From contig JAHDVF020001319.1 in NCBI GenBank assembly GCA_022606425.2, forward strand, positions 158,361 through 222,360: 64,000 bases of DNA, read 5' to 3'. Shown piece by piece: positions 42,612 to 53,635 of this stretch. The notes below the pieces were generated by a model. It made no database searches. It saw only the letters and a list, made by a program, of their open reading frames with translations, and was not told the origin of the DNA. Made by a program: the position numbers and the translations under genes. Numbering within the stretch: the stretch's first letter is position 1; each line of letters starts with the position of its first letter. Source of the DNA: Lepidostoma basale (Eukaryota; Arthropoda; Insecta; Trichoptera; Lepidostomatidae).

Positions 42612-42822
42612 GAGCCAATTCGATGTAAAGGGTATTATTATAGCTATCATAGTGATTCTCGTGACATGTGATAGGTAGCTAATCTATCGGCATTTTATTG
42701 TCACGTGAATTCTACACCAGACCAAAGACAGTGTGACAATCACACTGCCCTCGCCGGGAATCGAACCCGGAACCTTCGGGGTTGCAGTCAATGCACTTAC
42801 CACTAGGCCACTAAGGTTGTAT
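42612..42822 (-). mobile_element. SINE K, best-preserved copy
   Basis: The - strand starts with CCTTAGTGGCCTAGTGGTAA (A box) and has an intact B box GGTTCGATTCC, then GTGTGATTGTCACACTGTCT, AATTCACGTGACAATAAAAT and GATAGATTAGCTACCTATCA. The head is tRNA-derived. The body and AT-rich end are not tRNA, so it is a SINE rather than a tRNA gene. Confidence 0.85.
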
Positions 42823-43194
42823 ACATTTAAAATGTTGTAAAAACAAAAATTATTGCCATAACACTTAGTCACGTTGTTTTATTTTATTTAAAAGTTTGAG
42901 CGCTCTTAATGAAAAACGCTAAATTTTAAAAAACTTTTAATTTTGTAACAAAGACTTTTCCTGGTCTCATTTCGGTTCACAAAGGATGAAATGATGCGAC
43001 TTATATATCATGTCTTCCCTTTGAGGTTAATGTCTAAACATCGGCCATTGTCTCTCGCGAACAAGGTAAGAGAGACAACGACACTAGCACTTGAATTGAA
43101 AACCATTGTCAAAATTCACCGAAGATTTTGACAATGAATAAAAAATAAGAATACACATTTTAATGGAAAAGATAAACCATATAGCAAATACGGC

Positions 43195-43420
43195 CGCTTA
43201 CGAAATCCTCTCCGGACACGACCCCTGGAAGACCACCTAAGAGATGGAAGGACAGCTGGACCTCATCATCACGAGACATGACTTCTGTGTCACAGATCGT
43301 CCCTCCAGAATTGTTTTCACCCAGATACCTGAACTTTATGACATGTTCTATAGGTCTATCGTCATATAAGACTGTCTGGACATTGTTAGACATTTTGGTT
43401 TGATCATACGAGCCGTGTTT
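43195..43420. mobile_element. Rearranged LINE D pieces
   Basis: 43195-43310 reads on the + strand as PGRPPKRWKDSWTSSS. 43311-43420 reads on the - strand as NVQTVLYDDRPIEHVIKFRY. Two parts of the same family lie in opposite orientations. Confidence 0.5.
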
Positions 43421-43459
43421 TTTAAGTAAGCATTTGGTATTAAAATTTAAAACAGACAA

Positions 43460-43810
43460 ACAAAACAAATGGACATATCAGACCTGACCGAATTCGAGAC
43501 CCTGAAAATTGTACACTGAGTGACCATGGAAGATACAACAGACAGCAGCTACAAATTAACCAAAAATTCAGACGTACACAGACACTGGACCAGGAACTGT
43601 GACAGATATCACTTACCGAATGCACGAACTAAGACAGGACAATCAAGGATATTGAACAATGGACTGAAACTTTACAATGAACTATCAAAGGACTCGAGGA
43701 GTCTCACTACAAATCAATTTAAAATATACCTGAAACATTATATAATTACAAGTAAGATCTAAAAATGTATCCATATAACCCAATTAGGTTTTTAAAAAAA
43801 ATAATTAAAT
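43460..43810 (+). mobile_element. LINE J, 3' end
   Basis: The frame at 43520-43762 reads DSSYKLTKNSDVHRHWTRNC, DRYHLPNARTKTGQSRILNN, GLKLYNELSKDSRSLTTNQF and KIYLKHYIITSKI. It is more intact than the copy at 1047-1740. The tail is AAAATAATTAAATAAAAA. Confidence 0.8.
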
Positions 43811-43829
43811 AAAAATACTAGCAAACTTC

Positions 43830-44430
43830 GTCTTCTTCTTTTAGACCTTTTGTCTGTTCCTGTAATCAGGCTGGCCTCTCTTGGGATGTTAACTTCCAGC
43901 TATCCATCCATCTCTTTGGTGGTCTTCCTGGGGGACCGTAGCCGGCAGGAATCTGATGCGCCACAGCGTGTGAGATTCTGGTGGGATCCATTCTCTGCAC
44001 GTGCGCATTCCAGTATCTTCTGCGTTATCTGCCCCATCTCACGACATCTTCCACCTTGCAGATTTCGCGGATAGCCGTATTCCTCAGCCTTTCTCGAAGA
44101 GTCTTTCCTGCTATCATCCTCAGCGTCCGCATCTCTGCCACCCTCACTTTAGCCTTCGTTCTTGTGGTATCCGCTCTGGTCTCAATGCAATATGTCAGTT
44201 TAGGCCTTACGCAGGTTTTGTATATTCTAACCTTACCATCAGTTCTCATATACTTTTGTTTTTCTATATAATATCCTTGAAACAACCTGATACCGCCGAA
44301 GCCTTGTTGACTTGCCCTATTGTTTCACTGATAAGATCATTTTGACTGAGCAGATCACTCCCAGATATCTAAACTTTGCAACCTGTTCCAGCATTCTGTC
44401 ATTTATGGAAAACCTGCATCCTAAAATGCA
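43830..44430 (-). mobile_element. LINE D, 3' part
   Basis: The (AAG)n tail is at 43828-43840. The - strand carries RIYKTCVRPKLTYCIETRAD, TRTKAKVRVAEMRTLRMIAG, KTLRERLRNTAIREICKVED. Further 5' is a decayed NDRMLEQVAKFRYLG-like block. Confidence 0.8.
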
Positions 44431-44439
44431 ATAATATGT

Positions 44440-44520
44440 TGTGAAATACACTTTTCACAATCATGTTTCGGGCCACAGACGCCCCTCCTCAGTGTAGAAA
44501 TTTAATAAATATAGTTACTA
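44440..44520 (-). repeat. Hammerhead-like motif, AT-rich repeat
   Basis: The - strand reads CTGAGGA (44486-44492), G, GGGC...GCCC, GAAACATGAT. The conserved boxes and stem II are intact, but GTC is replaced by GAT. Confidence 0.45.
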
Positions 44521-44701
44521 CTGTAATGCTAGGAGCGTTACAGACTATATTAGTTCGCAATGGATTCCTCGAAAAACATCAACGCATCGTCAAGTTCGTC
44601 ACCGTCATTTGTCAGTACGCATTTTTGATGTCAAACAAATGCACATCCGTCTGTGCTCTGAATTACAGTATCATCAATAAACACTTGCGTATTTTATTAT
44701 C

Positions 44702-45265
44702 TTATTCTTCTTCTTCCTCAGCCTATTCCCGTCCACTCTTGGACAAAGGCCTCCTCTATTCGCTTCCATGTCACTCTGTCTTGCGCAGACTGCATCCAGG
44801 TTTTTCCGACATGTCTGTTCAGATCATCCTTCCACCGCAGTTGCGGTTGCCCTGCACTTCTCTTCGCCGTCCACGATCTCCAAGTCGCAGTCTTCTTGTC
44901 CACTTTTCATCTGAGCTACGTGCTACGTGACCTGCTCATTGCAATTTTAGAGTCGCACCCGGTGGATGATGTCAGTGACCTTTGTTTTTTCTCTCACCGT
45001 ATCGTTTCTGACTCTGTCTCTTAGACTTATTTCTAACATGGCTCTTTCCATGGCTCTTTGGGTCACTCGTAGTTTCTCGGCACTTTGTTTGGACAATCTA
45101 ACAGTTTCAAGACCATAAATACCAACTGACAGAACGTAGGCTTCATAGACTTTTCGTTTCAGGTTGATCGGTATTTTCCGGTTTTTAAGAATGTAACTCA
45201 TGTTTTCAAAAGCTACCCAGCTTAGTCCAATTCTTTTTTTTAGCTCTGCGGTTTGGTTATCTCGG
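44702..45265 (-). mobile_element. LINE B, C-terminal half
   Basis: The - strand frames read MSYILKNRKIPINLKRKVYE, RVTQRAMERAMLEISLRDRV, RNDTVREKTKVTDIIHRV, then (one shift) DKKTATWRSWTAKRSAGQPQ, LRWKDDLNRHVGKTWMQSAQ and EAFVQEWTGIG. The tail (GAA)n is at 44702-44718. Confidence 0.85.
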
Positions 45266-45379
45266 CAAATTTTATTATATTATATATTTGTTAAATATTA
45301 CAAAAATGCAATATATTAAATCAGTGTTCTCACGTATTTTTTTAACGCAGTAAGGGAAAGTTACTCGTAAATAAATGAA

Positions 45380-45849
45380 CACAAAATGGCGTCGACTTGA
45401 ACTGTCAAATCAAAAACTGCGCCGGTCATAAGTCACCGGTCTTTGATCCCGCTTAAAAGGAAAATAAAACGCGTAATTTTGGTTTAATATGCGTCGGTTT
45501 TCGGAAGGTGCACCGTTGTACGTTCCTTCACCGGGCATTTTGATTTCGTATTTGGCAGTTCGCCATCTTGGACATGGTCCAGGAGGGATACACGGGCGCG
45601 ACTGGCTCCCATCTAGCGTCAGTCTGGTCCAAACACTGACACGAGAGCAGCGCTACCGGTCTGAAGCCGCATGCGAGTGCAATCAAAACAAAGGAACGCA
45701 GAAGAACGAACCGCATTTGAATAGAAAACGATTGTATTTGACGTTTATTTCGGCGGGAAACTCCGGTGTTTTGTCTATTGTTTTATTACCCGAGCGAATT
45801 ATTCGTATTTTGAAATTGCAAGTTCGTCGTTTTTTCAACGCTTTGTTCG
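45380..45849 (+). promoter_or_regulatory. Candidate promoter and non-coding first exon
   Basis: This stretch has roughly 30 CpGs in 360 bp, far above its AT-rich surroundings. It matches no repeat in the window and ends in a near-consensus donor, TTCG|GTAAGTAC (donor at 45850). An arthropod initiator-like GCGTCAGTC lies at 45617-45625. Open frames crossing the donor (45489-45914) look fortuitous. It could be the first exon of the gene whose next exon begins at 63906. Alternatively it is an unrelated GC-rich patch. Confidence 0.4.
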
Positions 45850-46009
45850 GTAAGTACTTTTATCATTTGAAATCATATTTTAAGAACCATATAACGAATT
45901 TTTTTAAGGTTTAAATAGGGATTACTTTGCAGTAAAGTTTCTGGTTCTTAGGATGCCACTAGGGCATTTTTATTGTGGTAGTTTCCCGTTGCTTTCCAAA
46001 TGTTTGTAC

Positions 46010-46204
46010 ACAACAGGTTATTACATTTACATCAGCTATTGATTCTCATGATATGTGATGGGTTGCCAAGCTATCACACCATTTTTATTGTCACATAATT
46101 AAACCAAAGACAGCGATTGTTTTTTTTTTTACACTGTCATCGCCGGGATTCGAACCCGGGACCTTCGGTGAGGCAGACATAGCTGAGGCCAAATTGCTAC
46201 GAAA
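46010..46204 (-). mobile_element. SINE K
   Basis: B box GGTTCGAATCCCGGCGATG is intact on the - strand. The head is decayed (TTTGGCCTCAGC), and the body reads CAATAAAAATGGTGTGATAG. A poly-T run interrupts the middle. Confidence 0.75.
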
Positions 46205-46465
46205 AAAGTGATTAATATTATTAAATATTTCTTGAACATTGATGTAAAACTCCAAATTAAATATCTTATTTCGATTGAATTGTCATATTATGTTTTTTTT
46301 ATGAGATTTACATTTTTCCTTGTTATTGACATTTAATTATGCAAGCATGGCGAATCGTATCACTACCATAAGACGAACGTTACATTTATATTAAATACTT
46401 AAAATTTTGGAGTTTTACATCATTTAATTAATATTTTTAATTGAAATTTCTTGGTAGACGTTCAT

Positions 46466-46645
46466 TTTAAATAATGAAAACAAAAAAAAAAATTATACAA
46501 AAATTATTTTGTATCTTATATATTTAGTGTGCTTCCACTTGTGTTGATTGTCGACCGGTTTCGGTAGCTTGCTGCTATCTTCTGATCCAGCACACGAAAT
46601 ATATAAATAATTTTTAAAAATTGTATCATTTTTTTTCATTATTTT
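46466..46645 (-). repeat. Palindromic element with hammerhead-like core
   Basis: The arms begin AAATAATGAAAACAAAAAA and end with the complement. On the - strand the core is CAGAAGA (46578-46584), T, a GC-rich loop, GAAAC, then CGGTC (ending 46553). It is closely related to the foldback at 26785-27312 but has a single core. Confidence 0.7.
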
Positions 46646-46728
46646 TACATCATTGTTTAAGAAATATTAAAAAATGTGTATACTGCAACTTTAAAATTAT
46701 GAAAGTGTTGTATCTAAAAAGAAAATGG

Positions 46729-46925
46729 CGAGCTTCGTGACATAATGGAAACGGTAAAGACTGCAACACCAAAGGCCCCGGGTTCAATTCTCGATCTGCG
46801 ATGACAGTGTGATTGTCACACTGTCTTTGATCTGGCGTAGAATTCACGTGACAATAAAATGGCGATAGATTAGCTACCTTTCACATGTCATGAGAATCAA
46901 TGTAATATCTTTACTCTTTACTTCA
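46729..46925 (+). mobile_element. SINE K
   Basis: A degraded tRNA-like head (GAGCTTCGTGACATAATGG), B-box-like GGGTTCAATTC, then GTGTGATTGTCACACTGTCT and AATTCACGTGACAATAAAAT, ending CATGAGAATCAATG. From 46926 to 47730 the DNA is AT-rich with nothing recognised. Confidence 0.75.
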
Positions 46926-47734
46926 TGCAGTCAGTTTTAATTAGTTTTTTTATTATTTTAAATTGGTATACCTCTGAAAAAACAGCCTTTATGTAACAAT
47001 GTGTATAAGAGTGTTTTTTTTTAAGGTATACACATTCAAAATAATAAAAAATACATAAAAATAATGTTAATGTCTATGATATTGGCTTTATTTAATAGAT
47101 AATCTTATGCCATTATTGTTTAAATATGATTTTGGGCATATGAGTGCTACAGCTAACTCGAATGAAGCGCAATCGTGAAGTCTAATTTTCGACAACTTTA
47201 TTGAGCAACTGAGTAAAATGGCAAAATATACTGAATACAAATCAACTATCAACTGTCAAATTGACAGTCTGTAGAAATAATGTTGTCAGTTTAAAAACCA
47301 AACCTTAAAAAAAACAACCCTATATTATAGTAAAAAGAGGTGTGTCAGAATAGAAGAGTGTATAATATAGAGATAAGTCTTTACCTACAACTTCAGAGAA
47401 AAGGTTTGATGGTTATTTGACTCTTTCACTAGCATAAATACGAAAATTTAGCAATATTTCATAACTACAATGTTCATTTTCATCAGTTTTTTAAATTCTC
47501 TGCTGTGACGAAAATTTGGCAAATTTGTGAAATGCGCATATGAACGGAAAACATTGGAATTTTTTGTTTGTCATGGATCTAAATAGATTATCTTAAGCAC
47601 TTGAAATGATTTACTGATTTCCTCGTTTTAAAACTACTCTAAACACAAGTTTACAATTGTAATATTATACAAATCCTAACACCAAACAAGATAACATATG
47701 ATCTTGATTGTTTGGAAACGTATGTTTTCTATAA

Positions 47735-48080
47735 TCTATATTATGATGGAAGATCCCTTATGCATGGAAGCGAAGCATGTAGCTGGCAGAAGAAGGATGA
47801 GAGCAGAATAAATGCGGTAGAGATGAGGTCCCTAAGACGTATGTGTGGTAGAACGATGTACGACAGAATCTCAAATGCTGATATTAGGAAGGAATGTAGA
47901 GCGAAAGAATGTATTATGAAATTATGAAAGGATCGCTGCGTTGGTTCTGACATATGGAGCGCATGGGTGAAGAAAGAATGGTTAAAAAAGTATACGTTAG
48001 CGATGTAAGTGGAGTAAGGAGTCGAGGTAGACCGAGGAAAACATGGCATGACCAAATTAATCCAATATTAAAAGTTGGTT
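47735..48080 (+). mobile_element. LINE A2 fragment
   Basis: It encodes SLMHGSEACSWQKKDESRIN, RRMCGRTMYDRISNADIRKE, then ERMVKKVYVSDVSGVRSRGR and PRKTWHDQINPILKVG. There is one frameshift near 47920. Confidence 0.8.
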
Positions 48081-48084
48081 ATTA

Positions 48085-48435
48085 TTTAAATTGCTTCCTC
48101 AACATTCATACATCGTGTCATGATTTCTCTGACTCCTCGCATGTCCGACATTCAATATTTGATTTATTTGATCGTGTCACGTTTTTTGGTCTTCCTCTAT
48201 TCCTAGTTACATTTACATCGTTAACATATACTTTTATTTTACCATTTTTTCTTCATTCATTCTTTCCATGTCTCCAAACAATCTGAATGATACTTTCATT
48301 ATTTTGTTCATAACACCATCATTCGCACCGCATTCACTTCTTATATTTTCATTCGACACTATTATACACAGAGTATCTACACATTCGTCTAAGAGATCTT
48401 ATTTCTACTGCATTTATTCTACTTTCATCCTTCTT
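48085..48435 (-). mobile_element. LINE A1 fragment
   Basis: On the - strand: NEYIRSECGANDGVMNKIMK-like text, SFRLFGDMERMNEEKMVK, and QILNVGHARSQRN. It abuts the previous copy in opposite orientation. Confidence 0.7.
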
Positions 48436-48474
48436 AAAAATAAGTTATGAATATAAAAATACGATAGCAGGCAA

Positions 48475-48735
48475 GACACTGAGAGATCGCGTGAGGAACA
48501 CCAGAATAAGAGAGATATGTGAGGTTGAGGATATTATAAGATGGAGCAGACAGCGAAAAAGGGACTGGTACGGTCATGTTCAAAGAATGGACACCACCAG
48601 ACGCACTATATTGCATTCCATAATCAGCCTCACGGAACTCGTACTCGTGGAAGACCTCCTAAAAGATGGAAGGACAGCTGGGAGTCTGCCTCATAGGAGG
48701 AGCAACACTCTACGACAATGAAGAAGAAGGAATAT
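48475..48735 (+). mobile_element. LINE D tail
   Basis: The frame at 48491-48721 reads MRNTRIREICEVEDIIRWSR, QRKRDWYGHVQRMDTTRRTI. Out of frame PRGRPPKRWKDSWESAS follows, with a GAAGAAGAAGG tail. From 48736 to 49070 no gene is supported. Confidence 0.8.
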
Positions 48736-49074
48736 AAAGTATAAGATCTCTCATGCTTTCATTTGTTATTCGGATCCTATGAATCAATTATACTCTGGTG
48801 TGTTTACTAACACCGGCTCTATAGTCGTAAACAGTGCAAGAACCAGGCAACCACGTGAGATATACATGATCATGTGTTCGGTCCAGAAATATCTTTATGG
48901 ATCAAAATACTGCGTATATTTTCTTGACCTATACAAACAACTAAATATATCAGGGAAGCTGCGAAGTCCGGAATAATAAGCTATTGAAAGCGAGAAAATA
49001 AAAGTGTTGATTCAGTTAAACTTTATAAACTGATACTGCGTACAATAAAGTTTTAGTGAGAATATTTGTACTTC

Positions 49075-50540
49075 TTCTTGTAGACCTTTGGTCTGTTCCT
49101 GTAATCAGGCTAGCCTCTCTTAGGAGGTCAACTCCCAGCTATCCTCCATATATTTGATGGTCTTCCGGGGAGACGGTAGCCGGCAGGAATCTGATGCGCC
49201 ACAGCGTGTGGGATTCCGATATCTTCTGCGTTGTCTGCCCCATCTCACGACATCTTCCACCTTGCAGATTTCGCGGATAGCCGTGTTCCTCGCCCTATCT
49301 CGAAGAGTCTTTCCTGCTATCATCCTCAGCGTCCGCATCTCTACCACCCGCACTTTAGCCTTCGTTCTTCTGGTCGCAATTCTAATGTCAGTATAGGCCT
49401 TACGCAGGTTTTGTATATTCTGACCTTACTGTCAGCTCTCATATACTTAAAACTAACTAACTTGCCATCACGCCCTCTCCCCGGAGGGGTAGGCAAAAAG
49501 AATGGAACGCCACACTGTTCTGTCCTGATATACTTCTCTCGCTTCCTCTACATTCATACATTTTGTCATGCACGAACGTCGATTTCTCCGACTCCTCACG
49601 TGACCGACATTCAATATTTGATTGATTTGATCGTGCCACGTTTTCCTCGGCCTTCCTCTATTTCTAGCTCCGTTCACGCCGTTTATATATACCTTCTTTA
49701 CCATTCTGTCTTCACTCATTCTTTCCATGTGTCCAAACCATCTTAATGACCCTTTCCTTATTTTGTTCATAACACTTTCATTCGCACCACATTCATTTCT
49801 TATACTATCATATACAGATTTGCTACACATTCGTCTTAGAGATCTCATTTCTACTGCATTTATTCTACTTTCATCCTTCTTTTGCCAGTTCCATGCTTCA
49901 CTTCCATACATAAGGGTCGGCACAAGAACACTATTGTGCACTGCCATCTTAGCTTTTATACTTGTTTTTCCATATGATATTCTTGAGGCAACCAGATACC
50001 ACCGAAGCCTTGTTGACTTGTCCTATTATTTCACTGACAAGATCATTTTGACTGAGCAAATCCACTCCCAGATATCTTAACTTTGCAACCTGTTCCAGCA
50101 TTCTGTCATTTAAGGATAACCTGCATCCTAAGAATTCTTTTGAGAATGTCATGGTTTTTGTTTTCTCAACTGAGATCATCATATTGAAGTTGGCGGCCGA
50201 TGTCTGAAATCTATTTAAGTGTCTTAGCAGTTCGTCTTCCGACACTGCTATCAGTGCGGCATCGTCCGCGTAGCATATGACGCCCACTACATCCTTCCCT
50301 ATGCAATATCTCAAAACAAGTGATGTGACATCTCCAATTGCAGTTTTTTGTGGATTTGGACAGTTCTCCGTCTACTCTTATTTTAGTGTTTATATTTGTA
50401 TTGAGTTCTCGTATAGTATTTATGACGTTGTGAGCTGCATTTCTTCCCATCAGGACATCCAGTACATCATTAAGTCTATGCATAATATTTTTGCGTAAGA
50501 TATAATTTTTGGAGAGGTCCAAAATTGATGCTTTTGAGAT
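49075..50540 (-). pseudogene. LINE D, RT end and C-terminal tail, split by A1
   Basis: The right part (49957-50540) reads on the - strand NINTKIRVDGELSKSTKNCN, then in another frame VVGVICYADDAALIAVSEDE (YADD active site), LNDRMLEQVAKLRYLGVDLL and EIIGQVNKASVVSGCLKN. The left part (49075-49448) carries MRVVEMRTLRMIAGKTLRDR and AIREICKVEDVVRWGRQRRR, then the tail. An A1 copy separates them. Confidence 0.85.
49449..49956 (-). mobile_element. LINE A1 tail inserted in LINE D
   Basis: An intact 159-codon frame (49468-49947) runs MAVHNSVLVPTLMYGSEAWN, RRMCSKSVYDSIRNECGANE, SLRWFGHMERMSEDRMVKKV, GRPRKTWHDQINQILNVGHV and AYPSGERA. The tail is a short TTAGTT. The 7-bp sequence TATACTT lies on both sides (49442-49448 and 49957-49963). 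Confidence 0.85.
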
Positions 50541-50559
50541 GTGGTCCTGGCTACGAATT

Positions 50560-50930
50560 CTGCGTATACCCTAAACTGCAAGAATAACAAACCAGTTAAT
50601 CGTTGACCAGCTGGGTATCAAGGCAAGACTCTTGCGGATGTGCCCTCAGAGAGTGTTGAAATATTTAGGACACATAGCCCGGAGATTTCAAGACAACCTT
50701 AAAAAGCTCATCATTATGGGAAAAGTGGAGGGAAGGCGACCACAGGACGACCACCGAGCCGCTGGTCTGATCGAATCAAGGATCTGACTGGTCTCTCATT
50801 AGCTGCAGCCTGGAGACTGACGGGTGACAGGAGCGCATGGCGTGCCATGGTCAATAGTTTACAGGATGGACACGACCCTCAATCATGAGGAGTACGACTG
50901 AGAAGAAGAAAGAACTGAAAGAACTGAAAT
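50560..50930 (+). mobile_element. LINE G tail
   Basis: Across frame breaks it reads ITNQLIVDQLGIKARLLRMC, PQRVLKYLGHIARR, LKKLIIMGKVEGRRP, then RPPSRWSDRIKDLTGLSLAA and AWRAMVNSLQDGHDPQS, with a GAAGAAGAAAG tail. Confidence 0.75.
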
Positions 50931-51257
50931 AACTACTAGTTTAAAAAATCAAAATCAAAATCAGTAATCAGTGATAAGTTTTAACTTTTAAAGTAAATCT
51001 TTTTTCCACGCGCGTTAAAAAAATAACAATTAACCACATCAAAATGTTCTAATTTTATTTTCTACACTTCTGTTTTACAACAAAAATCTGTTTGGGATCA
51101 AAAACCTTCGAAACGTGACGTCGTGAAAACAGAAAGAAAGCATATAACAATGATCTTTCAAATCGCCACGTGTTTCCAATCCTCCTTTGTCTTAGATTGC
51201 TAGTTATACATTGTGTTTATACACGCTTGCTCTTCCCACTGGCACACTTCCAAAAAT

Positions 51258-51660
51258 CTCTCTAGACTGCGTCTCAATAAAAATAAGGGGTTCCCCAGTG
51301 AAGATACGCACATTTCTCTGCAAAATATACACAAATCAAATCAACAAAGCTATTTTTATAATATTTACACCACGTGGAATGAAAGTGGTCCCATTTCGAA
51401 CCCCTGTGGCACTTCACATTTTGCAATACAAATAAAATCTACATTATTTCGTTTTGAACACTCTGGACTGCGTCTCAATAAAAAAATAAGGGATTCCCCA
51501 GTACAGATATGCCCATTTCTCTGCATAATATTCACAAATCAAATCAACGAAGCTATTTTTATAATTTTTATATCACATGGAAGGAAAGTGGTCCCATTTC
51601 GAACCCCTCGGCACTTTGCATTTTGCAGTACAAATAAAATTACATTATTTCGTTTTGGTG
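51258..51660. repeat. 201-bp tandem duplication
   Basis: Two units of about 201 bp start at 51261 and 51462. Both contain GACTGCGTCTCAATAAAAA, CATTTCTCTGCA, CAAATCAAATCAAC and GTGGTCCCATTTCGAACCCC. A 191-codon open frame (51213-51788) passes through both units, because 201 is a multiple of 3. Its sequence has no family I know and is unlikely to be a gene. Confidence 0.75.
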
Positions 51661-51892
51661 TGAATAAGAAATTGATTTACAATTTTGCTCTGGACAATTT
51701 TCGGGTCATTGCGAGACTGTCAAGGAGAGGTCATGACATAGGAAATTGCCTTCGGAATGGGATTTTGCAGGTTTTTGGTACCCCCTAAAAGACGTCCATA
51801 ATCAAGTAAGAAGAAATAAGGAATTTTTAAAAAATAAATTATTGCATCACTATAATATATTTTTTTATATACAATTTGATTTTAGTAATTAT

Positions 51893-52055
51893 ATTGATTC
51901 TCGGGACAAGTGATAGGTAGCTGACCATAGTGAATTCTACACCAGACCAGAGACAGTGTGATCACGCTGCCATCACTGTGAATCAAACCCGGGATCTTCG
52001 GTATGACAGTCAGAGCTCTTACCACTCTGCTAAGAAGTGGTAAGAGCTCTGACTG
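51893..52055 (-). mobile_element. SINE K copy ending in a perfect hairpin
   Basis: The body (GATAGGTAGCTGACC, GAATTCTACACCAGACC) and a B-box-like GGGTTTGATTC are present. The tRNA-like head is inverted on itself: 52007-52026 and 52036-52055 are a perfect 20-bp inverted repeat with a 9-nt loop. Confidence 0.75.
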
Positions 52056-52094
52056 AAATTTTAATAATTTTATAGAACGGATAATAGGAATAAT

Positions 52095-52455
52095 AAGCAA
52101 GAGCAGACACTGTCAGAACCAAACATCTCTTAAGAGTAGCAGAAATAAGTAACATTGCGACCTATTGTGGGGAGAACCCTTAGAGATAGGATACCCAATG
52201 AAGAAATTCGCAAATCCTACAAAATCGAAGACATAGTGAGATGGAGTAGACAGAGAAGACGATTCTGGAGGGACCACATCGAGATATTGGATCCAGCAAG
52301 AATTCCTAAGATCGTGATGCACGAGACTCCAGAGGGCCGTCGACCACCAGGATGACCACCAAGAGATGGAGAGAAGGCTGGTAGTCTTCATCACTGGAAG
52401 AAAGTTGATATCCTGCATAAACAGATCGCAAGATCTACAATCAGAAGAAGAAGAA
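52095..52455 (+). mobile_element. LINE D' tail
   Basis: It encodes RPIVGRTLRDRIPNEEIRKS, YKIEDIVRWSRQRRRFWRDH and HETPEGRRPPG, ending CTACAATCAGAAGAAGAAG. It is the closest relative of 12585-12945. Confidence 0.85.
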
Positions 52456-52499
52456 GGATATTAGGCGAACGCGTTGTTCAAATATTGTATACAAGTAGT

Positions 52500-52715
52500 G
52501 TGAATGAAATTATAGTTGAGGAAAGCCAAGGAAGACATGGCATAGCCAAATTAATAATTTACTGAAAGGCGGCCATGTTCGAAGTAGGAACAATCGACGA
52601 GCGTGCATGTCACGATATGTGAATGTAGAAGAGGCGCGAGAGTTGTGTCAGGATATAACGTTGTGGCGCTCCATCTTCTCTGCTTACTCCTCCGGAGAAA
52701 TGGCGTGATGGTTTG
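52500..52715 (+). mobile_element. LINE A2-like tail
   Basis: RKPRKTWH-like text, GGHVRSRNNRRACMSRYVNV, EEARELCQDI and APSSLLTPPEKWRDG-like ends are broken by shifts. It ends GGCGTGATGGTTTGTCATTG. Confidence 0.7.
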
Positions 52716-52904
52716 TCATTGAGTTAATTAATCTCTTTGATATTATTTGAGGTTTTTTTGGAACAATAATTAACTCGTCAATTCTGTTTTATTTTTAAAT
52801 TAAGAATGTGAAATCAATTTTTTTTTGTTATAATTTTTTTTTATTGAAAATCGGATCAAAACTGATTCATCTGCTTACCGTCAAGTAGAATTTTTTGCAT
52901 TTTC

Positions 52905-53192
52905 CTTCTTCTTCTTCCTCGGACTATTCCCGTCCACTCCTGGACAAAGGCCTCCTCCATTCGCTTCCATGTCACTCTGTCCTGTGCAGACTGCATCCAT
53001 GTTATTCCGACATGTCTGTTCAGATCATCCTTCCACCGTAGTTGCGGTCGCCCTGCAGTTCTCTTTACCGTCCACGGTCTCCAAGTCAGCAGTCTTCTTG
53101 TCCATTTTTCATCTGAGCTTCTGGCTATGTGACCTGTCCATTGCCATTTTAGAGTCGCCACCCGGTGGATGATGTCAATGACCTTTGTTTTT
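52905..53192 (-). mobile_element. LINE B tail
   Basis: The frame on the - strand reads KKTKVIDIIHRVATLKWQWT, GHIARSSDEKWTRRLLTWRP, GRPQLRWKDDLNRHVGITWM and EEAFVQEWTGIV, with a (GAA)n tail at 52903-52917. Confidence 0.85.
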
Positions 53193-53440
53193 TTTTGTAT
53201 ATTACATTGAAATTTCCAAATGTGCTTATTTATAATTGAGGTTACTTCAAATATAGTACACGTGCCATGGTTTGAGGAATTAATCCACATTAAAAAAAAC
53301 GCGGTCGACGATAGGCATCGGGTATTCTAAAAAGAGATCCAATTGTCACGTTCCTTTGGGGTTTCCTGGCATAATTTGGAGTAGGATATGAAAATAGTTT
53401 TAAAAAATAATGATTTGGGTATTTGCCATTGACGCTTTGA

Positions 53441-53578
53441 GACCTATTTGGAAACAAGGAAGCTGTACTCAAAACTAATCTTGCCAACTCGAAAACTTAC
53501 GAAGATTTATTTATTCCAAGATTAGATGATATAAATTACTTTGTTGACATAACAGAACAAATCAAAAACCAACTATAA
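53441..53578 (+). CDS. Short unidentified protein-like end
   Basis: An open frame without ATG, ending at TAA 53576-53578, reads KEAVLKTNLANSKTYEDLFI and PRLDDINYFVDITEQIKNQL. The composition looks like real protein. It may be the 3' end of a decayed gene or mobile element; no family is recognised. Confidence 0.3.
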   Translation, partial: DLFGNKEAVLKTNLANSKTYEDLFIPRLDDINYFVDITEQIKNQL

Positions 53579-53635
53579 ACATAATACATAAAAAAAGACA
53601 ATGTTCGTACATGTGTGCTCTCTCTCTCTCTGGTT

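Noticed and set aside
42700..42822. tRNA gene (A and B boxes with GGTTCGATTCC)
   Set aside because: The head is followed by a conserved non-tRNA body found in seven dispersed copies, so it is a SINE. No cloverleaf with a proper acceptor stem was seen.
43195..43420. Second twin-priming scar
   Set aside because: The order of the two opposite LINE D parts is the reverse of what twin priming yields, so two insertions or a later inversion is more likely.
45489..45914. 141-codon protein
   Set aside because: It crosses a strong splice donor and is open mainly because of local base composition; a non-coding exon is more likely.
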